DNA from: a bacterium
GTDB lineage: Bacteria; Cyanobacteriota; Vampirovibrionia; Gastranaerophilales; Gastranaerophilaceae
Direction of reading: 5' to 3'
DNA: 44,913 bases
Assembly: GCA_017478515.1 (NCBI GenBank)
Contig: JAFVDH010000013.1
Location: 1 to 44,913 of the forward strand
A program made the translations under genes and the position numbers. Shown here in pieces: positions 9,239 through 17,682 of the stretch. The notes beneath the pieces are model-generated. The model had not been told where the DNA came from and made no database searches. It was given only the letters and a program-made list of their open reading frames with translations. Positions within the stretch are counted from its first letter, which is position 1. Each line of letters begins with the position of its first letter.

Positions 9239-10495
9239 GTGAGCAAATATTCAGAATATATAAATCAAGAAAGATTAAAAAATAACTTTATAAAAATGGC
9301 AGAAATAGATACAGGTTCTTGTGAAGAGACAAAAACAGGTATTGAACCAAGTACACAAAAACAAGTAAAATTTGCCAAGGAAATTTTGATACCATTACTT
9401 GAAAGCATAAACAATCTGGAAGATATTAAAATTGACAAAACAGGAATAGTTACGGCATATTTACAAGGAAATACGGAAACACAATATACACTTGGATTAA
9501 TAGCACACATGGATACAAGCGAGCAAGCTCCGACAGGGCCTGTACAAGTAAAAATTCATGACTACAAAACAGGTAATATTGAGCTTTTAAGCGGAACAAT
9601 AATTGATGAAACAGACTTAACTCCGTATAAAAATCATACAATAATAACCTCTGACGGAACAACGCTTTTGGGAGCGGATGATAAAGCCGGTATTGCCGAA
9701 ATAATTGAAGCGATAACAGTTTTAACTGAGCATCCTGAAATTAAATGTCCAAACATAAAAATTGCAATAACACCTGATGAAGAAATAGGAGAAGGTGTAA
9801 CGTATTTTGATATAGAAAAATTTGGAGCAAATACCGCATACACAGTTGACGGCTCAGAGGCAGAAAATATTGAATCTGAAACCTTTAATGCATTTAATCC
9901 CGAAATCATTATAAACGGTATACCGGTTCACTGCGGACACGCTTATAAAAAAATGGTTAATGCTATAGAAGTCGCAAATTCAATTATAAGCAAACTACCA
10001 AAATCAGAAAAACCAGAAACAACACAAGATAGAGAGGGTTACTATCATGTTGACGGAATTAACGGAGATGTTAACAGAGTTGTTATAAAAATGCTTGTTA
10101 GAGATTTTGATTTTAATAATGCGAAAAAAAGAATAGAATTTTTGAAAAACCTGATAAAGGAAACAGAACAAGAATATTTAGGATGTACAATAGAATTTAA
10201 AGAAAATGAAAAATATCATAATATGAAAGAAAAATTAATGGAAAGACCAGAAGTAATAGAATATGCCAAAGAAGCAATAATTCGTTCGGGATTAGAACCA
10301 AAAGAACCTGTTGTAAGAGGCGGAACAGATGGAGCAATGCTTACATTAAGAGGATTGTTGACGCCAAATTTAGGTACGGGAGGGGTTAACTTTCACTCAA
10401 AAAAAGAATTCATTTCCGTTCAAATAATGAAAAAATGCTGTGAAAATGTTATAAATCTTGTAAATGTTTGGGCAGAAAAAATAGATAAACAATAA
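9239..10495 (+). CDS. pepT: Peptidase T (tripeptide aminopeptidase)
   Basis: This 418-residue M20-family zinc aminopeptidase removes the N-terminal residue of tripeptides in the cytoplasm. Metal and catalytic residues are evident: IAHMDT with His90, GADDKAG near 145-151, TPDEEIGEG with Glu181/182, VDGSEAENIESETFNA from about 203, and the C-terminal GGVNFHSKKEF histidine. The start is GTG, supported by GGAG about eight bases upstream. It follows the corrinoid genes by 43 bases and probably shares their transcript. Confidence 0.93.
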   Translation: MSKYSEYINQERLKNNFIKMAEIDTGSCEETKTGIEPSTQKQVKFAKEILIPLLESINNLEDIKIDKTGIVTAYLQGNTETQYTLGLIAHMDTSEQAPTGPVQVKIHDYKTGNIELLSGTIIDETDLTPYKNHTIITSDGTTLLGADDKAGIAEIIEAITVLTEHPEIKCPNIKIAITPDEEIGEGVTYFDIEKFGANTAYTVDGSEAENIESETFNAFNPEIIINGIPVHCGHAYKKMVNAIEVANSIISKLPKSEKPETTQDREGYYHVDGINGDVNRVVIKMLVRDFDFNNAKKRIEFLKNLIKETEQEYLGCTIEFKENEKYHNMKEKLMERPEVIEYAKEAIIRSGLEPKEPVVRGGTDGAMLTLRGLLTPNLGTGGVNFHSKKEFISVQIMKKCCENVINLVNVWAEKIDKQ

Positions 10496-10684
10496 TACGG
10501 GTATAAATCTTCTATGGTTTTATTGTATCGTCAAAGATATTAGAACTAATTTATAAAATTATCGTAAGCTTGGTCGAACCCCGGAGAATGTATTACAGCA
10601 ACAAAAGCAACCGATTTTACTCGGTTGCTTTTAAATTAGAGGGTGTAGTCCGGAGAGCAAAATTCTACTTTTTATTCATAAAAA
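10496..10684 (+). terminator. Intergenic region with pepT-side terminator
   Basis: Bases 10603-10632 form AAAAGCAACCGA-loop-TCGGTTGCTTTT, a 12-bp stem with T-run, about 108 bases after pepT. It would end the ftsH-acsD-acsC-pepT transcript. Nothing else is seen in the gap. Confidence 0.7.
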
Positions 10685-11421
10685 CTATTTTCTTCTGTAA
10701 TATCCGCTTACTTCCGTTCCGTCATCTCGGGTATATGAATTTACCCAAATTAAAACGCCATTAATTACATCTTGTTGTGCTTGATAATTTCTTGGTACAC
10801 CATAAGTTTCTAATTGTTTATCTATGTAGTTTTCGTATTTGCTAAATTCATCTGTTGACAATTTTCCAATTTCTTCTGCTGTAAAGATTTTATTTTCAGG
10901 AATATCAGCGGCAAAACCCATTGGTTTTCCGTTCATTTGCACACCACCAATCCAAGGGGATAAAGTGATTTCGGATTTTTGTTTTTGAAACTTTCTTGTA
11001 TCGTTTAAATTTGTAATTAATTGACCAGATTTCATTCTTTGAACCACCTTTTTTGCTATTATATCTTTTTGATGTTCTTCTGATAAATTTTTAAATCTTG
11101 GATACTCTTTACAAATTTCATCATATATTTCTTGTCCTTGCTGATTATTCCACATATCCATATTGGCCTCTCTTTTATCTTGACCTTGAACATTTCCTCT
11201 TAATTCATGTATTAAACTTAGACTTTTTGTTTTAAAGTTCCATATCTCAATGTAAGAATACTTTGCATATATGCATGCCTAAATGCATCTGCTTCGTTAT
11301 TGTGGGCGTTATTACTATTTTCAATATTAAATTTATATTGTTTTTGATATTTTTGTGTATCTTTTAACATTTCTTGTGTAAATTTATTTTTTTCTTTTTC
11401 GTAATCAAAATTTTTTGTCAT
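10685..11421 (-). pseudogene. Frameshifted toxin-like (DUF6973-type) protein, copy A
   Basis: Two frames, 11218-11421 (67 residues) and about 10685-11217, join into a single protein of about 245 residues when compared with copy B at 12061-12498. Copy A has one T fewer in a short T-run near 11230, which shifts the frame after YGTLK. The restored protein carries N-E-A-D-A-F-R-H-A-Y, I-H-E-L-R-G-N and M-D-M-W-N-N-Q-Q-G motifs. These resemble DUF6973-type domains found at the C-termini of polymorphic toxins. It also has a tail ending IWVNSYTRDDGTEVSGYYR. It lies divergent from a small membrane protein. Confidence 0.7.
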
Positions 11422-11462
11422 TTATATTTTCCTTTCTATTTTGTTTGATTTAGTATTAATCT

Positions 11463-11849
11463 ATGAAGTTAACAAAATATTTAAGCACAAATATTTTATC
11501 TTTTTTTTGTAACATTATATCTTTTGCAATAATATGTTTATTTTACTTAATGATGCATCAAGAACTATCTTTTTCTAAGTCAATTCTATTGAAATCATTT
11601 TTTTCTTTTATATTTTATTTAGGAGAGCTCTGTATAAATTTTTATCTATTCATATTTTCAAGTTTTTGTCTTGCATTGATAATCGAACTGTTTTTTCATA
11701 AATTGACAAAAAATAAATTTATATTAAACATTTCATTAAAAAATAAAAGTATAATTTATACATATTATATTTTGTTTTGGTTAGGTATAATTTGTTCAAT
11801 TTTATATCTAATAGGTTACATCTGGTTTGTTTCAAAACTTACTCCTTAA
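11463..11849 (+). CDS. Small membrane protein, copy A
   Basis: This 128-residue protein has about three to four hydrophobic segments (near 10-30, 42-75 and 95-122) and no recognised family. Its last 50 residues (FFHKLTKNKFILNISLKNKS onward) are nearly identical to copy B at 12544-12900, while the N-terminal halves diverge strongly. It is transcribed divergently from the toxin-like gene, 41 bases away. By position it could be an immunity or partner protein, but this is inference only. Confidence 0.6.
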   Translation: MKLTKYLSTNILSFFCNIISFAIICLFYLMMHQELSFSKSILLKSFFSFIFYLGELCINFYLFIFSSFCLALIIELFFHKLTKNKFILNISLKNKSIIYTYYILFWLGIICSILYLIGYIWFVSKLTP

Positions 11850-11909
11850 AATTTTTAATTTGCTATTTATATCTTTGTTATTTTTGCATAAATAACTATT
11901 ATGTCTTTT

Positions 11910-12000
11910 ATTGTTAACAATCTATAGATTATATTTTCATTATGACAAATTTTATAAAATAAAAAAGTCCGTATTTTTACGTACGTATTTTTACTTACAG
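11910..12000. repeat. Repeat tail, copy A of a tandem duplication
   Basis: These 91 bases match 12950-13040 with only a few differences, a period of 1040 bases. The tail carries ACGTATTTTT-loop-AAAAATACGT (to 12012), which can act as a hairpin terminator after the membrane gene. Bases 11850-12060 between copies hold no gene. Confidence 0.75.
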
Positions 12001-12060
12001 AAAAATACGTATAAAACAGGAAATATATTTTTAATTTTATTGAAATATTTAAAAATGAGA

Positions 12061-12498
12061 TTATTTACTTTGTTTTAAAATCCGCATTGTAATTAATTTT
12101 TCGGATTTCATTCTTTGAACCACCTTTTTTGCTATTATATCTTTGCATTGTTCTTCTGATAAATTTTTAAATCTTGGATACTCTTTACAAATTTCATCAT
12201 ATATTTCTTGTCCTTGATGATTATTCCACATATCCATATTGGCCTCTCTTTTATCTTGACCTTGAACATTTCCTCTTAATTCATGTATTAAACTTAGACT
12301 TTTTGTTTTTAAAGTTCCATATCTCAATGTAAGAATACTTTGCATATATGCATGTCTAAATGCATCAGCTTCGTTATTATGTGCGTTATTACTGTTTCCA
12401 ATATTAAATTTATATTGTTTTTGATATTTCAATGTATCTTTTAACATTTCTTGTGTAAATTTATTTTTTTCTTTTTCATAATCAAAATTTTGCGTCAT
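12061..12498 (-). CDS. Toxin-like (DUF6973-type) protein, copy B, C-terminally truncated
   Basis: This 145-residue protein is nearly identical to the first 125 or so residues of the restored copy A, with an intact frame through YGTLKTKSLSLIHELRG. It keeps the His/Asn-rich core (ADAFRHAY, IHELRGN, MDMWNNHQG). It then ends in an unrelated short tail, so it lacks the roughly 110-residue C-terminus of copy A. Thus each copy is damaged differently. An AAGGAA-like ribosome site precedes the ATG. Activity of the truncated form is uncertain. Confidence 0.65.
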   Translation of the reverse strand: MTQNFDYEKEKNKFTQEMLKDTLKYQKQYKFNIGNSNNAHNNEADAFRHAYMQSILTLRYGTLKTKSLSLIHELRGNVQGQDKREANMDMWNNHQGQEIYDEICKEYPRFKNLSEEQCKDIIAKKVVQRMKSEKLITMRILKQSK

Positions 12499-12543
12499 TA
12501 TTCTTTCCTTTCTTTTCCTTTTTATTTGATTTAATATTAATCT

Positions 12544-12900
12544 ATGATGTTAACAAAGTGTATTAGTTCAAATATTTTATTCTTATTGGGTATTTTTATA
12601 CTGATTTTATCTGTTCCATTCGTTATAAGCAGTTTAAATTATGATGGAACAAATAATATTTATGGAGTTTCTTTATATAAACACTGCTTTACATATTCAG
12701 TTTTTATTTTCTTATTGATAATTATTATCCCAATAGAACTGCTGTTTCATAAATTGACCAAAAATAAATTTATTTTAAATATTCCATTAAAAAATAAAAG
12801 TATAATTTATACATATTATATTTTGTTTTGGTCAGGTATAAGTTGTTCTGTGTTATATCTAATAGGCTACATCTGGTTTGTTTCAAAACTTACTCCTTAA
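12544..12900 (+). CDS. Small membrane protein, copy B
   Basis: This 118-residue paralog of the protein at 11463 shares the C-terminal half (HKLTKNKFILNIPLKNKS and a hydrophobic pair ending YIWFVSKLTP) but has a different N-terminal half. About three to four membrane segments are apparent. It is divergent from toxin-like copy B by 45 bases, the same geometry as copy A. Fast divergence of one half with a constant other half suggests selection on a specificity region. Confidence 0.6.
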   Translation: MMLTKCISSNILFLLGIFILILSVPFVISSLNYDGTNNIYGVSLYKHCFTYSVFIFLLIIIIPIELLFHKLTKNKFILNIPLKNKSIIYTYYILFWSGISCSVLYLIGYIWFVSKLTP

Positions 12901-12949
12901 ATTTTTTAATTTACTATTTATATTCTTGATATTTTTGCATAATTTTTTT

Positions 12950-13040
12950 ATTGTTAACAACCTGTATATTATATTTTCATTATGACAAATTTTATAAAAT
13001 AAAAAAGTCCGTATTTTTACGTACGTATTTTTACTTACAG
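12950..13040. repeat. Repeat tail, copy B of the tandem duplication
   Basis: Second copy of the 91-base block at 11910-12000, marking the right end of the duplicated unit; similarity stops soon after 13040. Confidence 0.75.
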
Positions 13041-13360
13041 AGAATTACGTACAAAAATAAAAATTAGAGGGTAGTAATTAAGAGAACAGAGAGTGTGTGC
13101 TTATTTTTATTTAATCATTTCTGAAATAATCATAAGAGAAACTCTCTTTTAAAAAAGTTAGACGAAAACCCACTTATTGCCTGAAAATTTACATTAAAAA
13201 AGAGGCTTGTTAAAAGCCTCTTATATAAGTGGTGGGCTTAAAGCGGCGCAGTTAGAACTTTTTAAACTTCTAATTAAAGATTATATAGAAGAATTAAAAC
13301 AACCTTATTTTATAGAAATTATCAATAAGATAGATTTTATAAATTCGCTAAAATAAACTG
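13041..13360 (+). other. Non-coding stretch with a terminator and a possible gene remnant
   Basis: A terminator-like hairpin (AGAGGCTT-GTTAA-AAGCCTCT, 13201-13222) sits in this region. An open frame follows, ending at TAA 13354-13356 and reading AAQLELFKLLIKDYIEELKQ in its middle. It has only a TTG start and no ribosome site, so it looks like a remnant. Just after the hairpin, GGTGGGC resembles the 3' end of the tRNA-Leu at 13973, itself preceded by a similar hairpin. Confidence 0.35.
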
Positions 13361-13385
13361 TCACCCTGAACTTGTTTCAGGGTCT
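13361..13385. repeat. REP-like palindrome flanking the GIY-YIG gene, left
   Basis: CCCTGAA-CTTGT-TTCAGGG (13364-13382) is a perfect short hairpin. Its core TGAACTTGTTTCA is shared, in inverted orientation, with the palindrome at 13703-13723. The outer pairs differ in a compensating way (CC/GG here, GC/GC there). The nuclease gene's stop codon abuts it. Confidence 0.75.
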
Positions 13386-13672
13386 TATAATTGTTCGGAT
13401 AAGTCTTTAAACTCGGGGTTCATTTCTTTAATCAAATTTATTTTCCATTGTCTGTGCCAACGCTTTAATTGTTTTTCTCTATTTAATGCAGATTCAACAT
13501 TTTCTGTAAGTTCATAGTAAACTAATTTATCAACATTATATTTTTTAGTAAAACCTTCAACAACTTTATTTTTATGTTCCCAAATTCTTTTTTGTAAATT
13601 TCCGGTTACACCAATATAAAAAGTTGTTTCATTATAGTTAGTCAAAATATAGACGGCATAAGTTTTGTTCAT
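13385..13672 (-). CDS. GIY-YIG nuclease domain protein
   Basis: This 95-residue single-domain protein carries YAVYILTNYN, FYIGVTGNLQKRIWEHK (the catalytic Tyr/Arg region) and the conserved ALNREKQLKRWHRQWK helix. It belongs to the short UvrC-N-like GIY-YIG group. I chose the ATG at 13672: a longer reading would start inside the flanking palindrome and encode MLNLFQHL, a known artefact of that repeat. TATAAT on the minus strand (13679-13684) lies exactly six bases before this ATG, implying a leaderless mRNA. The gene is framed by inverted palindromes, like a small mobile module. Confidence 0.85.
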   Translation of the reverse strand: MNKTYAVYILTNYNETTFYIGVTGNLQKRIWEHKNKVVEGFTKKYNVDKLVYYELTENVESALNREKQLKRWHRQWKINLIKEMNPEFKDLSEQL

Positions 13673-13700
13673 TGATTTATTATAACATACATAGATTATA

Positions 13701-13727
13701 AGATGCTGAAACAAGTTCAGCATGACA
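13701..13727. repeat. REP-like palindrome flanking the GIY-YIG gene, right
   Basis: ATGCTGAAACAAGTTCAGCAT (13703-13723, 21 bases on the plus strand) is a hairpin whose reverse complement shares its core with the left palindrome. Together the two make an inverted pair bracketing the nuclease gene and its promoter. Confidence 0.75.
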
Positions 13728-13755
13728 TATTAAAAATTTTTATTAAATTCTTTAA

Positions 13756-13899
13756 ATGAAAGATAAAAAACCTGAATTTGTTTATATATTTGATAATTCA
13801 AAACCTGCAAAAGAAGAACAAATAAAAGCAATTTGTGATTTAGCCTTATTATTATTTCAAATTGATAAAGAAAACAAAGAAAAAGATAAAAAGTTCTAA
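13756..13899 (+). CDS. Small unknown protein, 47 residues
   Basis: An open frame from ATG 13756 to TAA 13899 encodes a charged peptide starting MKDKKPEFVYIFDNSKPAKE and ending in a Lys-rich tail. There is no clear ribosome site and no recognised family. The composition is protein-like, with a plausible helix at residues 20-36. It may be a real small protein or a remnant of the accessory material beside tRNA-Leu. Confidence 0.35.
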   Translation: MKDKKPEFVYIFDNSKPAKEEQIKAICDLALLLFQIDKENKEKDKKF

Positions 13900-13941
13900 C
13901 TTTAGATTTGGTATTACCCTTATTAGAATTTTAAAGGCACT

Positions 13942-13967
13942 AAAAAAGAGCCTTTTCGGCTCTTTTA
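13942..13967 (-). terminator. Terminator of tRNA-Leu
   Basis: AAAAGAGCC-TTTTC-GGCTCTTTT gives a 9-bp stem with a T-run on the minus strand, immediately downstream of the tRNA. Confidence 0.8.
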
Positions 13968-13971
13968 GAAA

Positions 13972-14056
13972 TGGTGGGCCCCGAGAGACTCGAACTCTCA
14001 CACATCGCTGCGCTAGATCCTAAGTCTAGTGCGTCTACCAATTTCGCCAGAGGCCC
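13972..14056 (-). tRNA. tRNA-Leu (anticodon TAG)
   Basis: The minus strand reads GGGCCTC paired with GGGGCCC in the acceptor stem, D-arm GGTAGACGC, anticodon stem CTAGA/TCTAG with loop CTTAGGA (anticodon TAG), and T-arm GAGAGTTCGAGTCTCTC. A discriminator A and an encoded CCA close it. The variable arm is long (CGCAGCGATGTG region), as expected for class II leucine tRNA. Total 85 bases. Confidence 0.95.
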
Positions 14057-14128
14057 TTTGAACTTTATTTAATTGTCAATGTTATTTTTATCTGTTTTGG
14101 GCTTTTTGTCAAATACTTTTGACAATTT

Positions 14129-14190
14129 GTGCATCTACCCCTCTCAAAAAACGATACTCAATCGTTCTTTCGGCAGAGTGCCAGAGGCCC
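14129..14190 (-). pseudogene. tRNA-Leu 5' fragment, interrupted
   Basis: Bases 14180-14190 repeat the first 11 bases of the tRNA-Leu (14046-14056). Bases 14129-14139 repeat its D-arm segment (14029-14039) with one change. The two matching blocks are separated by about 40 unrelated bases. It reads as the remains of a second tRNA-Leu 5' half, either an old duplication or an old insertion scar. The rest of 14191-14415 is AT-rich leader without a gene. Confidence 0.45.
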
Positions 14191-14415
14191 GTTAAATTAA
14201 ATATTGATTATTAATTTTGTAAACCCATTCTAATATATTCAACGTTTTTTGTCAATTAATCTTTAATCTTTTTTACGCTTTATTTTTTGAATTTACAGAA
14301 ACTTTTATTTTATAAGTTATTTATCGTAAATTTTTATTTTTATAAAATTTATATTCAAAATTTAATATTTTATATATAATACATTATTATACAAGTTATT
14401 TAGGAAAGGGTTTAT

Positions 14416-15768
14416 ATGAAATACTTATGGTTATATATAATTGCTGTAATTGCATCTTTTGGAGGCTTATTATCAGGATATGATACAGGTGTAATTTCGG
14501 GAGCGTTATTATTTATTAATGAATCATGGAATTTATCAGATACTTTACAAGGAATTCTTGTAAGTTCAGTACTTATCGGAGCGGTTGTAGGTGCTGCTAC
14601 TAACGGAGTTTTGGCAGATATATTTGGCCGAAAAAAAATCATTATGACCACAGCAGTTATTTTTATTTTGGGGTCTGTTATGTGTGCATTCGCTCCTAAC
14701 ATAATTGTTCTCATTCTTTCAAGAGCTTTTGTCGGATTAGCGGTTGGGATTGTTAATTTTGTTGTGCCGCTTTATATTTCGGAAATTTCTCCTAAACATC
14801 TAAGAGGAACTTTAGTTTCTCTTTATCAATGGGCTATTACTTCGGGAATTTTATTTTCGTATTTTATAAATGTTGCCTTTTCAAAATCATATTATAATTG
14901 GCGTTGGATGTTATTTGCAGGAGTTATTCCTGGATTAATTCTTTTTATCGGTATGCTTTTTATGAAAGACACTCCTCGATGGTTAATAAGCAAAAACAGA
15001 ATTGATGAGGCAAAAGATGTTTTCTTAAAGATTGAACCTGATACGGATTTGGATAAAGAAATCAATGATGTAAAAAAGACCTTATCTTCTTTGGAAAACA
15101 ATAAACTCTCTTTTAAAAAATGGATGATAATGCCTTTTGTTGTCGGTATAGGTATGATGTTTACTCAAATTTGTACAGGTATAAATACCATTATTTATTA
15201 TGCACCGACAATTTTTAAATCAGCGGGATTTGATAGTAATATTACGGCTATTTACGCTACTGCAGGTATCGGTATTGTAAATTTTCTAATGACAATTGTT
15301 GCTGTTTATTTCACGGACAGATTGGGCAGAAAACCTTTGTTATATTTTGGATTAACAGGTATTATGCTTAGTTTATTTGCACTTTCAGCTTCTTTTGTAT
15401 TTGCGGATATTCTTGCTGATAGTGCAAAGTGGGTTTCGGTTACTTGTTTAGTTACTTATATTATTTGTTTTGCTATGAGTTTAGGCCCTGTTGCTTTTAT
15501 TCTGGTTTCCGAAGTCTTTCCGCTTAGTATACGTGGATTTTCTATGAGTATATGTGTTTTATCCAACTTTGCATTTAACTTTTTTGTTGTTGCGAGTTTT
15601 CCGATATTACTTAACAGAATAGGCGGTGCATGGACTTTTTCTATTTTTGGTTTTATTTCAATTTTATGCATTATTTTCGTTTATTTTTGCGTTCCGGAAA
15701 CCAAAGGTATTTCGTTGGAACAAATTGAAGAAAACTGGAAAAACGGTATTAAACCCCGTGAGTTTTAA
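14416..15768 (+). CDS. Sugar porter family MFS transporter
   Basis: This 450-residue protein has about 12 membrane segments. Sugar-porter signatures are present: FGGLLSGYDTGVISGALLF at 15-33, the DIFGRKK loop near 68-74, SEISPKHLRG near 121-130, DRLGRKPLL in the second half and PETKG near the end. By family it is a proton-coupled monosaccharide importer (XylE/GalP/AraE group) in the inner membrane. The substrate cannot be told from sequence alone. An AGGAAAGG ribosome site precedes the ATG. It stands alone, with no sugar kinase or isomerase beside it. Confidence 0.9.
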   Translation: MKYLWLYIIAVIASFGGLLSGYDTGVISGALLFINESWNLSDTLQGILVSSVLIGAVVGAATNGVLADIFGRKKIIMTTAVIFILGSVMCAFAPNIIVLILSRAFVGLAVGIVNFVVPLYISEISPKHLRGTLVSLYQWAITSGILFSYFINVAFSKSYYNWRWMLFAGVIPGLILFIGMLFMKDTPRWLISKNRIDEAKDVFLKIEPDTDLDKEINDVKKTLSSLENNKLSFKKWMIMPFVVGIGMMFTQICTGINTIIYYAPTIFKSAGFDSNITAIYATAGIGIVNFLMTIVAVYFTDRLGRKPLLYFGLTGIMLSLFALSASFVFADILADSAKWVSVTCLVTYIICFAMSLGPVAFILVSEVFPLSIRGFSMSICVLSNFAFNFFVVASFPILLNRIGGAWTFSIFGFISILCIIFVYFCVPETKGISLEQIEENWKNGIKPREF

Positions 15769-15820
15769 ATTTATTTTTATTCTTTGATGTAATATTAAAA
15801 TTTTTGTGTATAATATAAAT

Positions 15821-16480
15821 ATGTCAGACATCTATCAGCAATACGAAGATTTTAAAAAATTTGAAATAATTTTTAGGGACTTTAATGATGAACCACACAA
15901 AATAAAAGGAAAGGTTCATTCAATAACTTCGTCATCAATCACAGTATACTCAAGTATAGACAAACAAAAGGCCGTTGATATTCCGGTAGGAACAGAGGTT
16001 AAAGTTTATGTATACACAACAAACGGTATATATTATGCTGATTCAAAAATTTTATCAACTGTTAAAGATGAAAAATTTATTGTATATATGCTTACATACC
16101 CTGTAAATAATAAGCATTCCCAAAGAAGAGAATTCTTTAGAGCGGATATGTCAGTACCGTTGACAGTTACTGTTGTGAAAAATGTTTTAAACAGTCAAAC
16201 CGATACGTTTCAAGTTAATTCAAGAGATATTTGCGGAAACGGCATATCTTTTGTTACCGAATTTGAAATTAAGGATTACGAAGAGATTTTTATTTCTATC
16301 CAATTCCCTGAAAAAGTTGTTGAAACTGCTGCAAGACTTGTTTACACAAAGACAAAAGAAACTGAGGGAATTAAATTATATACATATGCTTTGACCTTTA
16401 TAGGAATTGCGAACAGAGATATTGATTTTATTGTGAAAAAATGCTTTTTACACCAACTCAAATTAAAAAATATGGAATAG
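15821..16480 (+). CDS. PilZ domain protein (YcgR-like c-di-GMP effector)
   Basis: This 219-residue protein has an N-terminal YcgR-type beta barrel (about 10-95) and a C-terminal PilZ domain. The c-di-GMP contact motif RREFFR lies at 102-107 (R-x-x-x-R). The second motif is DICGNG at 136-141, where the usual DxSxxG serine is Cys. In other bacteria such proteins slow flagella or tune surface traits on binding c-di-GMP. An upstream in-frame GTG at 15806 is rejected because it overlaps the TATAAT box (15809-15814). The ATG at 15821 lies six bases after that box, giving a leaderless mRNA. Confidence 0.85.
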   Translation: MSDIYQQYEDFKKFEIIFRDFNDEPHKIKGKVHSITSSSITVYSSIDKQKAVDIPVGTEVKVYVYTTNGIYYADSKILSTVKDEKFIVYMLTYPVNNKHSQRREFFRADMSVPLTVTVVKNVLNSQTDTFQVNSRDICGNGISFVTEFEIKDYEEIFISIQFPEKVVETAARLVYTKTKETEGIKLYTYALTFIGIANRDIDFIVKKCFLHQLKLKNME

Positions 16481-16542
16481 AATTTTGACTTTCATAAAAT
16501 TATCACTAATATATTAGTATAGTTATTAATAGAGTAGGGCGT

Positions 16543-16785
16543 ATGAAATTTGCAGAGAAATTAAAAGAATTACAAGGTCAATATATGTTCATGAAATATG
16601 CAGGTGGAAGTGAATACGGAAAGCTTGTATATGTCGGAGAGGATTTTTTCCAATTTGATATATTTGACATAACAACTATGGAATACAGCGAAACATTATA
16701 TTCTAATCCTAAATTAGTTTTAGAAGTTATGACAGGAGGTTCTGATATTCAACGAATAGTTGCTGAAGTTTCGGCAAGATTATAA
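16543..16785 (+). CDS. Small conserved-looking protein, 80 residues
   Basis: The sequence has a helical start (KFAEKLKELQGQ) followed by beta-rich segments (YMFMKYAGGSEYGKLVYVGEDFFQFDIFD). This suggests a small barrel-like fold reminiscent in outline of Sm/LSm or SH3-like proteins, but no family is recognised. A GTAGGGCG region may serve as a weak ribosome site. It follows the PilZ gene with its own likely promoter (TTGACT at 16484-16489). Confidence 0.6.
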   Translation: MKFAEKLKELQGQYMFMKYAGGSEYGKLVYVGEDFFQFDIFDITTMEYSETLYSNPKLVLEVMTGGSDIQRIVAEVSARL

Positions 16786-16869
16786 TATTTTTGGATTTAG
16801 GATTTAAGTCAAATTTGCGTGAGAAAACAATATTATAGTATATCATATTACATCTTTAAGTAGTACTTA

Positions 16870-17514
16870 CTATATATTGAAACTTTTTCTGACACCCTCT
16901 TCATGGTAAATACTGTTTCCGCAAACAACTTCAATACATTTTAGAGCAAATTCTCTTGCAGCATCTATGTGAGGAAGATAAAATTCTCTGTTTGCAATAT
17001 GTTTAACTTTGCATATAGTTTGCTTTGACTTATCATCAGGAACAAATAAGGATGCAATTTCTTCTTCCAAGAGAAGTTTCATTTCATCTTCATGGGTTTG
17101 AGCCTGTTTCATAAGTTCGTTGTAGTTGCCCTTTATTGCCATAATTCTACCGGATTGAACAGGGGTATCGTTTTCTCTGTACAAAGCTTGCGGCTGGTAA
17201 TTACATCTTGTTGTAAAACTGAATTTATGCCAAAAAATTGTTAAAACGGCAATAGATTTTTTATTATCTGTTTCAAGGTAAATATTTTGAGTTGCAACGC
17301 CATGAGAGGCAAAAGTTTGTCTTAAGGAGTCAACTACAGCCTCAAGACATTCTATCATTTGTCCGAATATTTCAGCCGTATTTTCAGCAGCTTTTTGATA
17401 ATTTAAAAATTGCTTATACATATGTGAAGCAATTAAAGACACTCTCTCTTTTATTATTGGAGAGTTTTTAAAATTCACATCCTGGTTTTCAAAAAAATCA
17501 AAACTGTTTGTCAA
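16870..17514 (-). CDS. Unknown 214-residue protein
   Basis: A soluble, mostly helical N-terminal half (about 20-75, rich in Ala/Glu) is followed by a mixed alpha/beta region with ATQNIYLETDNKKSIAVLTIFWHKFSF near 93-117 and a helical C-terminus. No known motif, signal or membrane segment is seen. The start is TTG with an AAGGA ribosome site about nine bases upstream. It is convergent with the 80-residue gene and divergent from the metal regulator gene. Confidence 0.6.
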   Translation of the reverse strand: MTNSFDFFENQDVNFKNSPIIKERVSLIASHMYKQFLNYQKAAENTAEIFGQMIECLEAVVDSLRQTFASHGVATQNIYLETDNKKSIAVLTIFWHKFSFTTRCNYQPQALYRENDTPVQSGRIMAIKGNYNELMKQAQTHEDEMKLLLEEEIASLFVPDDKSKQTICKVKHIANREFYLPHIDAAREFALKCIEVVCGNSIYHEEGVRKSFNI

Positions 17515-17682
17515 ACTTTTTCCTTATACTATTTATATATCAGTTATTAAATATAATAACACATAAATACTATACATTAAATTAGAAAAAAATAGAATAG
17601 TTATAAAAAAATAATTTTATGTTTTAAGCTAATGTAAAAATGTGTATAGCCGCCAAATTTATATTTATTATATAATTGTTTT

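Noticed and set aside
13673..13723. Longer start (MLNLFQHL...) for the GIY-YIG gene
   Set aside because: The extra residues are encoded by the flanking palindrome and precede the predicted -10 box.
15806..15820. Longer GTG start for the PilZ protein
   Set aside because: The added codons overlap the TATAAT box; the ATG at 15821 has the same six-base spacing as five other genes.
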